Below, piece after piece: positions 29,101 through 36,242 of a stretch of DNA of 64,000 nt (its first letter is position 1; every line of letters starts with the position of its first letter). Source of the DNA: Burkholderia latens (GTDB taxonomy: Bacteria > Pseudomonadota > Gammaproteobacteria > Burkholderiales > Burkholderiaceae); NCBI RefSeq assembly GCF_001718795.1, contig NZ_CP013438.1, forward strand, positions 1,488,001 to 1,552,000. Reading direction: 5' to 3'. Both the position numbers and the translations under genes were made by a program. A model generated the notes under the pieces. The model saw only the letters and a program-made list of their open reading frames with translations, did not search any database and was not told the DNA's origin.

Positions 29101-29570
29101 ATCACGCGCGCAGGGTTGTTGCCGATGAACGGGTTGCCCTGCACCCAACCGGCCAGTTGCGACTGCGAATCTCTCCCGCTGTTGACCAGCACCGCGCCCT
29201 TCGTGCCGACGTTGTACTGCGTGAAGTTGTTCAACGACACGCCGTTTCGCGGTGCCGTGATGTTGACGAGCGGGATACCCGATGCCGACACGCCGACGAC
29301 CGGGTGGGTCGGTCCGCTGCGGTCGGGCGTCATGGGCAGCGTTGCTTGCGCTTCAACCGCCAACGGTTGCATGCCGAACGTGCACAACGCGGCGAATGCC
29401 GTTGCGCGGGCAGCGAACCAGATCGATATTCCGGAATCCGCCGATGCAAGGTGAACCGCCCGCCGCACTCGAGCGCGCTCCCCTCCTCCATGCACCGACG
29501 CGTTTTCGTCAACGGCCACCAGCATGCCGCGCACGGCACTGAACACCAAGCGAAAGATTCCCGAATTCAT
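20118..29570 (-). CDS. cdiA: CdiA: filamentous hemagglutinin-type CDI exoprotein with toxin tail (module 1)
   Basis: A 3150-residue TpsA effector. It has an extended signal peptide (FRLVFSAVRGMLVAVDENAS) to about residue 75, a TPS secretion domain (about 76-350) with NPAGI at 186-190 and a CSGCGF pair, and many FHA-1 repeats of the NAGGxIGT type to about 1350. A receptor-binding-like middle region follows (YQWALDDDQKFILLPSTKYP), then FHA-2, an alanine-rich pretoxin region, and the junction FNRQLH at about 2903-2909. The last 241 residues are the toxin tail: an entry-type segment (KYTVQQIQDQMAQM, VWTQSLG, LQAYI) shared with module 3, then a glycine-rich ~130-residue end (NFQIDYFVGSVWGTF, GGYAGGMTGAYGIFGTGI, GVGGG). 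The toxin family is unknown. It is exported by CdiB and coupled to the 40-residue immunity frame. Confidence 0.93.
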   Translation of the reverse strand: MNSGIFRLVFSAVRGMLVAVDENASVHGGGERARVRRAVHLASADSGISIWFAARATAFAALCTFGMQPLAVEAQATLPMTPDRSGPTHPVVGVSASGIPLVNITAPRNGVSLNNFTQYNVGTKGAVLVNSGRDSQSQLAGWVQGNPFIGNNPARVIVNQVTSGNPSQLVGPTEIAGSRANLVIANPAGITCSGCGFLNVPRVTLTTGVPTFNTDGTLAGLNVIQGQIGIGGAGLDAHGSAIDLISRAMTINGQVWADSINAVAGANRVDYASNAMQAQAGTGATPGVAIDVQALGSMFANSVRMVGTEAGVGVRDAGAITSLTGDIQVSNNGDVTIAPGARVQSAANTRIEGANVSQQGTVVSARTTELDASRALSNAGTISSGGNTDLTAATSLDNGGHAYAGADPAGNLVGGGSVTARAADITSSGTLAAGDNVNVFAGGVTLDHGTVAAENAINVTTGGTLSNVGGTMSGQNVALNAGQLINDSGAIGSSSQANVTARAVSNRAGTLSADVLSLNSTGALDNTRGHITARTAQIAATDLTNVAGEIGTSTGALSVAATGNVSNDSGKIAGGSGLALAASAVSNAQGQIGTVAGDTSLNVARSLDNAKGKIASARELTVQTAELNNGTGTLSAGAAHIHAADIANAGGEIGTADALTIAASGSVSNRAGAIVGGNGLTLTADGVDNTSGKLGSMTGDTTLRATQAVTNTSGTVSSAGQLNMNADTLVNDNGSVTAGTNATIRTAGFSNAGGEIGSTAGVLSVSASRLASNDGGKLVGASGTAVTANTLSNHAGQIGTSSGDTALNVVQTIDNTSGKIASAGALTAQAAAFDNTEGMVSANAAKFDIAGSLTNAGGTIGATHEAIIAAQSVSNRGGTIGSVSGGLSVTTAGTTDNAGGKLLASGNTTLTNAGLLNAGGTITGSNVALASGQSAIDNTLGTVAASQSLIGRSRAFDNRSGLVQATAAVDIDSHGQTFDNGVLPGQTTGGQVLGNGVTLATGALNNAGGAVSSSGAAVIRSTSVVNDGGALVADGALAVQSPGTVSNAAGQIGGNSDVRVSGTAVDNTRGAMHASGKLSVNADTIRNAQTANATLPATAGVPGMVAGMEGASVVLTASHTIDNTAGSVRADEDATLTAPTIDNSSGSVQSKGAAVLSAANTLINSQGDINGGRKLTISTGTLANDGKLQSAGDVIVTAQGDLTNSGQIVAGHDLTATAGGTLDNTGTLSAGNAASVAAKSVRNRATGEIVGGNVANVHANESITNEGLIDGGATTVTAGDTVNNAGGRIYGDSVAVGAKTVINDRNVKGVGGVIASRSDLDIGAQTFRNLNNALIYASNDIRVGGGLDANRRATGSAQIVTNNGAQIDAGRDITIDTNRFENLNSNFQTSTVTTTSGNQLWYQVPGSTEKIDPSTVYLYQKNNHEIRPGTDYQWALDDDQKFILLPSTKYPFAEYAKYTMNGVAGKIDSTAYPANNFGSEGVASQTGAYRTVPADIWATFGVAPPPDVNPAWTRQGPFAMTGLAGLFAGRRGVGSDWFSVKPPTEADVTGEKPNPFGPPSPSCLTSTHAACAPFQQWYKDTVAAYQNLNRALVGYNGDVASRLVQTYTVYTANVTSTKDVVTASQPGTITSGRSITINTASGVNDKSQIVAGDGNNPKNVQNIGAQGAETFTGSGQAIYTWVQSGGAFSGDERATSSTPFVPAIPPQTIDLPVVLTDPGKPSNPIKSVAVATSAAQGASGTGVAPVAGKDIGAQGIAGVSVQGVGTEMVTAVKANVGGVVVRTVTPSTRLPNNALYQVTSDPGSRFLIETDPRFTDRRKWLSSDTMLDALKIDPNTVLKRIGDGFYEQQLIQQQIIQTTGQRFIGNYTDNESEYKALIANGVTAGQQFGLNVGTALTAAQMAALTSDIVWLVNRTVTLPDGSHQTVLVPQVYLHANAADVTGEGAIISGKNVTVDADGAYKNSGTIASRNVTIIHADSIDNRGTVAGGTVVASADKDLNNLGGLIQGNTVALSAGRNINLTTTTSSATTKTGTATGIDRISTINAGMLHAAAGHDLNANAAAIATTGDAVLAANNDVNLNAVRQSSQDAIKWDDRNHAEHSASRDIGTQIATGGNLAVVAGRDVNATAAYANAQGAIGVSAGHDVNLKAGEQSASAKDEHYRKEGGFLSSTSTHTIDSSSYTNSIGTTLSGSTVAVQAGSDLTATAATIAATNDVSLSAGRDLTITTADTASSEYHYKDVKKSGLGSAGAGISYGTNQTIDTSRDTVKGTQGSLIGSTDGSVSMVAGNKLHVTGSDVVAGKDVTGIAKEVTIDASQTDRRHEETHEVKSSGFTLAVKSPVIDAIQNVNQQAQSAGGSHDGRAAALHAIAAAGGMADLVGATGSMTKALNDPKGKVEAKVELSFGSSYSKTTFTEDSTQHNGSSVKAGGTAAFVATGDKNAGQGNVTIQGSDVSAKDVLLQATNKVNLVNSTDTDSTRSTNESKSASVGVSYGTGGFGVSASMSRAHGDANSDAATQNNTHINAGNTATIVSGGDTNIVGANVNANKVIANVGGDLNLASVQDTSRSAAHQSSSGGGFSVSQGGRSASFSAQSGHASGNYAGVNEQAGIQAGDGGFDITVKGNTDLKGAYIAGTATAEKNQLTTGTLSFSDIRNHSEYDASSVGVSAGGGVGDGGNNYATHGATSGKNTGGALPLYVSESGGSSATTKSAIGDGSITITDKENQRQDIATLNRDTSNLNGQVDRTPDLQQVLGNQSDLINAAQAASEAIAKQIGNYADRKEQAARDAAAATDDPTLKAQYLQDAKNWAEGGDNRVALHIAGGALTGGLTADGLGAVGGAAGAGVSAKLAPQLNEIAQSIKDAGPTGNKNVDELLGNVASNLLAGGAGAVVGGGTGALTGAAADRFNRQLHEDNKAKEQTLAKKLASESDGKYTVQQIQDQMAQMDLVMSDGGVLPGNVRVASGEMPQDGTEWTRYGVNKAGQTVWTQSLGPGDPDLQAYIVKGAQGSGFSYQATTTGKNPGLVRAPDFVNFQIDYFVGSVWGTFTRDGNAFFGTGVNMALPNPVQASASITAGWLNRTSVAPGQTNNFAGGYAGGMTGAYGIFGTGIMNSPGNGTATIIGVGGGVSAGKNTNVGGVGGGYSNDQGKTGIRW
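20848..22340 (-). repeat. Long direct repeat of CdiA FHA-2/pretoxin DNA (copy A, in cdiA)
   Basis: The copy within intact cdiA that corresponds to 15700-17195 and 11400-12525. It ends at the NRQLH codons. Recombination between it and a downstream copy would place another tail and immunity gene behind the CdiA stalk and delete the DNA between them. Confidence 0.88.
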
Positions 29571-29644
29571 GATCGTTTTATTCTTGATTGTGTTTCAGGC
29601 CGGCTGCGCGTGCATTCCGGCACGCAGCCGGCCTTGCCCGCACG

Positions 29645-30550
29645 TTACTTGCAGCTGAGCGCGACCAAGCCATTGATGTTGCCCGTCGTCGCAGCCGGGA
29701 TGCCGTACGACACGACGAGATACGGCTGCTTCGCGTCCGGGCCCATGACCGTGCTCATCAGCGACGATCGGGTTTTCGCGCTCAGTACCGTCGACCCGAT
29801 CGCGGAGGTGCCGACGAACGTCTGGTCCCTGTCGCTGCCGATCGAGTACTGGAGATTCAACGTGTAGTTGATGCCCGGATTGCCAAAGGTGTCCGTTCCG
29901 CTCGTCAGCGTCGCCGTGGCGCCAATCAGCGAACCCGGCGCCGTGTTGCCATCGGTCGGCGTCGGACGCGTCGCGAAGGCCAGCGAACATTGCATTTGCA
30001 CCGGCGCGCTCGCATCGATCGCAACCGGTACGCCAACGGCCCATGCCTGCCCCTGGTTGGCGTTGTACGAAGCGCCCGACGAATCCGCGCCGTCGGCCCA
30101 GCGACCGATCGCGATGGAGCCATTTCCGGCGAGGTCCGTCACGGTGCCTTTGGTCAAGGTTTTGACCGTGCCCGACGAATCGTACGGAATCGCGACATAG
30201 GCCCCCGGCGCCTGCTCTTTCAGCGCGGCGGCGGGCTGGGACAGCGCTCTGAGCACGTAGTTGCCATTCGGCATCTGACCGCCATTCCACGACGCGGGCG
30301 GCATCAGAATGCGAACCGTCGAGTGCTGGCTCGAAACCGACTGCGACTGGCCTTCAACCCGAATCGCCGCACCCGAAGATGCGCTACCGCCCGGTCCTCC
30401 GTTGGAAGGCACGTTGCCCGATGCGGCTGCGCCGCTATCACCGTCGTCACCGCCGCCGCATCCGCTCAGTCCCAGGGCCGCCATCGCGGCAAACGCCGCC
30501 GTCGCGGCTTTCAGGGTTCGGCGCGTCTGCTTGTCGTACACGTTTTGCAT
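29645..30550 (-). CDS. Lipoprotein of unknown function between cdiB and cdiA
   Basis: A 301-residue protein from ATG 30550 (GGAAA five bases before). The N-terminus is a lipoprotein signal with lipobox LSGC at about residues 28-31, followed by a glycine/aspartate/serine linker and a ~240-residue beta-rich domain (STVRILMPPASWNGGQMPNG, GSIAIGRWADGADSSGASYN, TLNLQYSIGSDRDQTFVG). The family was not recognised. It sits in the same direction as cdiB (81 bases) and cdiA (74 bases), so it is an operon member. The bcpO gene of Burkholderia bcpAIOB loci is also a lipoprotein but far smaller, so this is a positional rather than sequence analogue. An outer-membrane accessory to CdiA export or display is a guess. 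Confidence 0.8.
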   Translation of the reverse strand: MQNVYDKQTRRTLKAATAAFAAMAALGLSGCGGGDDGDSGAAASGNVPSNGGPGGSASSGAAIRVEGQSQSVSSQHSTVRILMPPASWNGGQMPNGNYVLRALSQPAAALKEQAPGAYVAIPYDSSGTVKTLTKGTVTDLAGNGSIAIGRWADGADSSGASYNANQGQAWAVGVPVAIDASAPVQMQCSLAFATRPTPTDGNTAPGSLIGATATLTSGTDTFGNPGINYTLNLQYSIGSDRDQTFVGTSAIGSTVLSAKTRSSLMSTVMGPDAKQPYLVVSYGIPAATTGNINGLVALSCK

Positions 30551-30631
30551 AGTCTTTCCGTCTTTTCCTTCTCGTTCATCAAAGCACCGAGGCGAGGCTC
30601 TCATCCCGGCTCGGGCCAACCCAACAGCGCA

Positions 30632-32338
30632 CTAAAACAATGTGCTGGCCTGAAACAGCAGCGTCGGCGAGCCAGTCTTGAATCCCTGCGGCTTCGACAC
30701 CGGGAAACCGAGCGACACTTCGTAGCTGAGCGCCGCCCCGAGCACGTTCTTCGGCGCGAGATTGCCTCGTACGCCAACGACCGCTCCCACCAGCGTTCCG
30801 CCAAGCAGGTACTGTGCGGCGGCCCCGCGTACGCGCCCGGCATCGATCCCCGCATAAAGGGCCTGCGTACCGATCGGCGTCGGCACGTACCAGTCGAGCT
30901 CGTTCGACACGGCCCAACCGCTCTCCGCTGCAAGCGTGAGCTGCTGATCGAACCCGCGCACCGCGTAGCGTGTGCCAATCGTGAAGTAGTCCGAAGGCGT
31001 CAGCGGCGTGCGCGCGTTCTGCATGTTCCAGCCGAACTGGTACGAGAACGTCTGAACGCCGATCCTGAAAGGAAGCCGGGCATTGACGCTTGCCACTTCG
31101 ACGCGGGTCTTGCCGTCGAAATCCGGCGAACCGACGACCGTGCCCGTATTGCTCGACAGGCCCGGCAACGATGCCCGCCACGCAAACGAGCCGTCCACGA
31201 CTGCATCGCCGAGGTATTGGCGGTGGGACACGCCCAGCTCGTAGCCGACGATGTCGCGGTGCTGTACGGGGATGTCGACGCCGTCGATGGCGTTGCGGCC
31301 GATCTTGTGGAACAGGTTGCCGTGGAGTTCGGTACGCGCATGGGCGTTGCGATAGACCACGCCCGACAGTCCCGCCTGTAGCTGCGACTGGACACCTGTG
31401 TATTCGATCGGCGCGTCGAAGCCGGCCACCGTCTGCTTGTAGCGCGCACGGCTCGCGCCAAGCGTCAGCAACGCATACCCGACAGGTACGCTGTAGTTCG
31501 CGGAAACTGACTGATTGCCCTTGTCGGACGCGCCGACATTCGCATTCGTCGTGCCGGCAATCTGCAACTGGTCATACAGGTGCAGCGGCGAATCGAACGT
31601 AAACGAGCCGGACAATTGATACTTGCCCGTGGTGTCCATACCGGCGTTGTCTGCACCGATGACGGCATGCCAGCGCTTGCCGGTCCCGGGATGCAGAACG
31701 AGTTCCGAGTCTCCCGGAGTAGGGCCGGGCGCGATGTCGAATGTCGCGTCGGACTGCGATTGCAAGCGCCGCAGGTTTTCCAGCCCCTGATCGATGTCAC
31801 GCTGATTCAGCAGCGCCCCGCGCGACGTCGGAAGTGCAGTACGCATCCATCCGATCGTCGGCCTGTCAGCTCGGAGATCGCTGATACGGCCGGGCACGAC
31901 GCGTAGCGCCAACGTTCCCGATTGCAGCGATTGCGTCGGCACGAGCACGCGCGACGTCACGTGACCGCGCGCGATCAATGCATTGTTGGCAACGTCCTGA
32001 ATATGCTTGAGTGCGGTCTTGCCGACGCACTGCCCGACGACCGGCTGCAACACGGTGGCAAGCCAGTCAAATGGATTGTCTTCCAGCGCAATTTCCCGGA
32101 TCGGAAAGCACGGCGTGTCGCTCGGCAGATGCTTGATATTGGCCGCCGATGGCTTTTCACCTGTCGGCGTCAGCACATTCGGACGAGGATTCAGCTCCTT
32201 GGCGGCTTCAAGTTGCTGCTGCTGCAAACGCTGGATTTGCGGGCCGGGCGTGATTTCGGACGGCGGAATGCCTTGTGCCAGCGCGGAAACGCTCGCCAAC
32301 GCCGAAATCCACGCTGCCGAAGTTTCGCGATTCTTCAC
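30632..32338 (-). CDS. cdiB: CdiB: two-partner secretion outer-membrane transporter
   Basis: A 568-residue Omp85/TpsB transporter that secretes CdiA. The N-terminal signal (AAWISALASVSALAQG) is followed by a POTRA domain region (CFPIREIALEDNPFDWLATV, VLVPTQSLQSGTLALRVVPG) and a 16-strand barrel with the conserved tip-loop motif TRYAVRGFDQQ (VRGF), ending in an aromatic residue (FQASTLF). The frame is closed by TAA right before the GTG at 32338, so GTG is the earliest possible start; no good ribosome site is visible there. First gene of the CDI operon. Confidence 0.92.
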   Translation of the reverse strand: MKNRETSAAWISALASVSALAQGIPPSEITPGPQIQRLQQQQLEAAKELNPRPNVLTPTGEKPSAANIKHLPSDTPCFPIREIALEDNPFDWLATVLQPVVGQCVGKTALKHIQDVANNALIARGHVTSRVLVPTQSLQSGTLALRVVPGRISDLRADRPTIGWMRTALPTSRGALLNQRDIDQGLENLRRLQSQSDATFDIAPGPTPGDSELVLHPGTGKRWHAVIGADNAGMDTTGKYQLSGSFTFDSPLHLYDQLQIAGTTNANVGASDKGNQSVSANYSVPVGYALLTLGASRARYKQTVAGFDAPIEYTGVQSQLQAGLSGVVYRNAHARTELHGNLFHKIGRNAIDGVDIPVQHRDIVGYELGVSHRQYLGDAVVDGSFAWRASLPGLSSNTGTVVGSPDFDGKTRVEVASVNARLPFRIGVQTFSYQFGWNMQNARTPLTPSDYFTIGTRYAVRGFDQQLTLAAESGWAVSNELDWYVPTPIGTQALYAGIDAGRVRGAAAQYLLGGTLVGAVVGVRGNLAPKNVLGAALSYEVSLGFPVSKPQGFKTGSPTLLFQASTLF

Positions 32339-33129
32339 TTATTAGCGGCGTAATGATTGGTCTCTCGCCGCGCAGTTTACAAAAATATTTCAATCCACAG
32401 TGTCAGTAACTGCAAATCGCCACGCTACGCGTGGAACCTTCCCTCCGGGCCTCGGGCACGCATTTATTGCGAGAACGATTTTTCAATTTTTCATTCTCGC
32501 TATCACCGCGCACTGCGTAATACTCTGGGACATTTAGTTAATAAACTCGGATCTTGACGCTTTTCACTTTTTCATTTTTCAAACTGTGCACGTCGATCTT
32601 GATCTGCATCCGGTACCAATCTGCTGCCAATCCTATGTTTTGCCCATTGATTATTCAGACAAATATTAAGCATCAGATCTGCTGGCGGACTTTTATCAAA
32701 TGCCGATTCTGTGCGACGCGCATGCCGATGTCCCGATGCATCGGCATTCCACGTTGACGATTCGAAACAAATAGATCAGGCATCCATCGTTGACATTGCC
32801 AAAATCCCTTACGGGCCTGCATCGCGCAATTGGCCTTCACATGATGCAGCGTTCATCGTGTTGTGCGTTCACAACGGATTGGGGATGGAGAACGGGCGGA
32901 TTGGAGATAGCTGACCGGGCTACCGGGCAGGAAAGGTGCCTCGGAGACCGCGTGTGCTCGGACGCCGCCCGCGCTCGGGCATCTCAATGAACCGTTCAGC
33001 AACGCACACGCGGACGTGCGCCTGAGCGATTCGCTCAGGCGCATCATGCGGAGCAGCCCTTCCGGGCCTGGATACCTGGCGCGTGTCCGGATCGAAGCCC
33101 GCGGCCAGCCTCTCACCGATCGACGGATC
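32339..33129. promoter_or_regulatory. Upstream regulatory region of the CDI operon
   Basis: 790 bases without a convincing gene. The part 32370-32720 is unusually AT-rich for this genome, which fits an acquired promoter region or H-NS-type silencing. It has a 7-bp inverted repeat GCGAGAA/TTCTCGC around an AT-rich centre (32469-32500) and CCACGC/GCGTGG (about 32421-32435). A perfect 10-bp stem GCGCCTGAGC/GCTCAGGCGC lies at 33018-33042, near the end of the ABC operon on the other side, but has no T-run. No exact promoter was fixed. Confidence 0.5.
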
Positions 33130-34476
33130 TCAACTCTCGACGTCCTCGAGACTGAACACTTCGGTCTTGTCGTTGTATGAAAACACTTCGCCGTAACGCC
33201 CCCAGTCGATCACCGCGTCGAGCGTTTCCTCCGCCGCGTCATCGGACAGAAAATCTTCCAGCTCCTGCTCGAACCGCACGCGCGGCGCGCGATGGCCCGG
33301 CCGTTCGTTCAGCACCCTCCTGATCCGCGCGGCGAGCGGCACGTGCTTCAGCAAATGATCCGCGAACATCAGCTTGCGTTCCTGCGTGCCGAATTCCGCA
33401 AACACGCGCGCAGACGGCGTCAGGAACACGTCGCCTTCGCGCACGTCAGCAAAACCGAGGTACTGCAGCACTTCCGCGATCGGGAACAGGTCGTCCACTT
33501 CCAGATGCAGCGTGCGCGCGATTTCCGGCATGTCCGCGCGGCCGTGGTACGGCGCCATTGCCAGCGTCTCGATCAGGCCGGCCATCAGGTTCGTCGACAC
33601 TTGCGGCAGCCAGCTGCCGAGCTCCAGCCCCTTCTTCGTCGTCTCGCCGATCTGGCGCGCGGTCATCTTCGCGTAGATGTCGTCGACGAGCTTGCGGAAA
33701 TCCGGATCCAGCCGGTTGCGCGGGTGCTTGAACGGCACCTTGATCTCGGCGATCACGCGGCCCGGGTTCGACGACAGCACGAGAATCCGGTCGCACATGA
33801 ACACCGCTTCCTCGATGTTGTGCGTGACGATCAGCACCGACTTGATCGGCATCCGGCCTTGCGTCCACAGGTCGAGCAGGTCGGTACGCAGCGTCTCGGC
33901 CGTCAGCACGTCGAGCGCGGAGAACGGCTCGTCCATCAGCAGGATCGTCGGATCGACGACGAGCGCGCGTGCGAAGCCCACGCGTTGCCGCATCCCGCCC
34001 GACAGTTCGCGCGGATACGCGTTCTCGAAACCGTCGAGGCCGATCAGGTCGATCGCGGCAAGCGCACGCTCGCGCCGCTCGCGCGCGCCGACGCCGAGCG
34101 CCTCGAGCCCGGCTTCGACGTTCTGCAGCACGGTCAGCCACGGGAACAGCGCGAAGGTCTGGAACACCATCGCGACGCCTTCGGCCGGGCCGCGCAGCGG
34201 CTTGCCGAGATACGTGACCTCACCGCCGGTCGGCTCGATCAGCCCCGCGATGATCCGCAGCAGCGTCGATTTGCCCGACCCGGAGCGGCCGAGCAGCCCG
34301 ACGATCTCGCCTTCGCGCAAAGACAGGTTGGCATCGTCGAGCACGAGCAGCTCGCCCTGCGTCTTGTTGAAGCCGCGGCTCACGTGGTCGACGCGCAGGA
34401 TTTCGTCGCCGAGGCGCGGCGGCTGAAGCGGCTGGGACGTCTGGACAGGGGCGTTGATTACAGTCGAATTTTGCAT
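33130..34476 (-). CDS. NitT/TauT-type ABC transporter ATPase with C-terminal AAA-associated domain
   Basis: A 448-residue ATP-binding subunit. Walker A GLLGRSGSGKSTLLRIIAGL, Q-loop VFQTFALFPW, signature ELSGGMRQRVGFARAL, Walker B TILLMDEPFSALD and switch His in IVTHNIEEAV are all intact in the first ~250 residues. The remaining ~180 residues match the AAA-associated C-terminal domain found on nitrate/sulfonate-type ATPases in Burkholderia (GLIETLAMAPYHGRADMPEI, then DLFPIAEVLQYLGFA). The start ATG 34476 lies 11 bases after the permease stop, so they form one operon. No substrate-binding protein gene is nearby, so the substrate is unknown. Confidence 0.92.
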   Translation of the reverse strand: MQNSTVINAPVQTSQPLQPPRLGDEILRVDHVSRGFNKTQGELLVLDDANLSLREGEIVGLLGRSGSGKSTLLRIIAGLIEPTGGEVTYLGKPLRGPAEGVAMVFQTFALFPWLTVLQNVEAGLEALGVGARERRERALAAIDLIGLDGFENAYPRELSGGMRQRVGFARALVVDPTILLMDEPFSALDVLTAETLRTDLLDLWTQGRMPIKSVLIVTHNIEEAVFMCDRILVLSSNPGRVIAEIKVPFKHPRNRLDPDFRKLVDDIYAKMTARQIGETTKKGLELGSWLPQVSTNLMAGLIETLAMAPYHGRADMPEIARTLHLEVDDLFPIAEVLQYLGFADVREGDVFLTPSARVFAEFGTQERKLMFADHLLKHVPLAARIRRVLNERPGHRAPRVRFEQELEDFLSDDAAEETLDAVIDWGRYGEVFSYNDKTEVFSLEDVES

Positions 34477-34487
34477 CGCGCTTACTC

Positions 34488-36242
34488 TCAATCGAGACGG
34501 AGCCGGGATTCCGCATACGCGTACATCGGACGCCACAGCACGCGGTTGAACAGGGTAACGAACAGGGACATCACGGCGATGCCGAGGATGATCTTCGGGA
34601 AGTCGCCAGCCGCGGTGGTCTGGGCGATGTACGAGCCGAGACCGTGCGCGACGACCTTCGTGTCGCCCCACTGCACGAACTCGGACACGATGCTCGCGTT
34701 CCACGCGCCGCCCGACGCGGTAATCGCGCCGGTCACGTAGTACGGGAAGATGCCGGGCAGCATCGCCTGACGCCACCACTGCCAGCCGCGAATACGGAAA
34801 TTCTTCGTCGCTTCCTTGTAGTCGTTCGGATAGGACATCGCCCCCGCGATCACGTTGAACAGGATGTACCACTGCGTGCCGAGCACGATCAGCGGCGACA
34901 GCCAGATGTCGGCGTTCAGATGGAACCGCACGATCACGATCACGAACACGGGGAACAGCAGATTGGCCGGGAACGCGGCGAGGAATTGCGCGAGCGGCTG
35001 GATCTTTTCGGCCAGTGCCGGGCGCAGCCCGATCAGCACGCCGAGCGGCACCCAGATTACCGACGCGATCGCGATCAGCACCAGCACGCGCAGCAGCGTG
35101 ATCAGTCCGAGCATGATCACGTGCCCAACCTCCGCCATCGTCACGCCGGTCGCGACGAAGCTGACGACGCGCCACGCAACGTATGCGGTCAGCACAATCA
35201 CGAATGCGCCCCACACGATGTCGCCGATGCGCGACGATCGACGGCTCTCCGCGCCGCGCGCGCTGGTAACGCGGAACGACGGCGCGCGCAACGGAATGCG
35301 CGCCGCCTGCGACAGCAACCAGCCGGCCGGCACCAGCAACTGATGGATCAGGTGCGTGCGACGCATCATGTCGAGCAGCCACGATTGCGGCGCGTCGCCG
35401 GACGCGGTGTTCTCCATCCGGAATTTGTCGGCCCACGCGACGAGCGGGCGGAACAGGAACTGGTCGTACGCAAGAATCACGACCGACATCGCGACGATCA
35501 CCCAACCCACCGCGCCGAGGTTCTTGTCCGCGATCGCCTGCGCGAGATACGCGCCGATGCCCGGCAGCGTGATCGTCTGGTTGCCGACGGTGATCGCCTC
35601 CGACGCGACGACGAAGAACCAGCCGCCCGACATCGACATCATCATGTTCCAGATCAGCCCCGGCATCGAGAACGGCACCTCGAGTTTCCAGAACCGTTGC
35701 CACTGCGTCAGATGGAAGCCGCGCGACACCTCGCTCAGATCGCGCGGCACCGTGCGCAGCGACTGGTAGAAGCTGAACGTCATGTTCCATGCCTGGCTCG
35801 TGAAGATCGCGAAGATCGCAGCCAACTCGGCGCCGAGCACGCGCCCGGGAAACAGCGCGAGGAAGAACGTGACCGTAAACGAGATATAGCCGAGCACCGG
35901 CACCGATTGCAGGATGTCGAGGATCGGGATCAGCACCATGCCCGCGCGGCGGCTTTTTGCGGCGAGCGTGCCGTACACGAGCGTGAACGCGAGCGACGCG
36001 ACCATCGCGGCGAGCATCCGCAGCGTGGTGCGCAGCGCGTATTCGGGCAGGTTCGACGGATCGAGCGAGATCTTCTGCGTCTGCAGCACGGCGATCGGCG
36101 CCATCGTTTCGTGAAAGCCGACGATCGCCATCGCGAGGATGCCGATGATCAGCGGAAACGCGACCGCATCCCAGCGGTTGGGCAGCACGCGCCACGCGGA
36201 CGCGTTGGCGGTGCGGTTCGGGTCGAAGAAACTGATATCCAT
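34488..36242 (-). CDS. ABC transporter permease, two fused BPD_transp domains
   Basis: A 584-residue inner-membrane protein containing two consecutive permease domains of the NitT/TauT class. Domain 1 (about 60-280) has SQAWNMTFSFYQSLRTVPRD and the EAA-type loop LTQWQRFWKLEVPFSMPGLI. Domain 2 (about 370-580) has GVLIGLRPALAEKIQPLAQF and NFRIRGWQWWRQAMLPGIFP. A single polypeptide therefore supplies both halves of the channel. The start ATG 36242 (MDISFFDPNRTANAS) was chosen because residues upstream are not protein-like. First gene of the two-gene operon with the ATPase. Confidence 0.92.
   Translation of the reverse strand: MDISFFDPNRTANASAWRVLPNRWDAVAFPLIIGILAMAIVGFHETMAPIAVLQTQKISLDPSNLPEYALRTTLRMLAAMVASLAFTLVYGTLAAKSRRAGMVLIPILDILQSVPVLGYISFTVTFFLALFPGRVLGAELAAIFAIFTSQAWNMTFSFYQSLRTVPRDLSEVSRGFHLTQWQRFWKLEVPFSMPGLIWNMMMSMSGGWFFVVASEAITVGNQTITLPGIGAYLAQAIADKNLGAVGWVIVAMSVVILAYDQFLFRPLVAWADKFRMENTASGDAPQSWLLDMMRRTHLIHQLLVPAGWLLSQAARIPLRAPSFRVTSARGAESRRSSRIGDIVWGAFVIVLTAYVAWRVVSFVATGVTMAEVGHVIMLGLITLLRVLVLIAIASVIWVPLGVLIGLRPALAEKIQPLAQFLAAFPANLLFPVFVIVIVRFHLNADIWLSPLIVLGTQWYILFNVIAGAMSYPNDYKEATKNFRIRGWQWWRQAMLPGIFPYYVTGAITASGGAWNASIVSEFVQWGDTKVVAHGLGSYIAQTTAAGDFPKIILGIAVMSLFVTLFNRVLWRPMYAYAESRLRLD

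Noticed and set aside
20498..29867. Long plus-strand open frames across cdiA (for example 21228-23021, 23646-24551, 26649-28178, 28539-29867)
   Set aside because: They are antisense to cdiA, rich in Arg/His/Ala, lack family motifs and ribosome sites, and follow the codon pattern of the coding strand in a high-GC gene.
33018..33042. 10-bp perfect hairpin as a terminator of the ABC operon
   Set aside because: No T-run follows on the minus strand, so it is mentioned only as part of the intergenic region.
32711..33116. Short frames between cdiB and the ABC operon
   Set aside because: No ribosome site, motif or codon bias; treated as the CDI upstream region.
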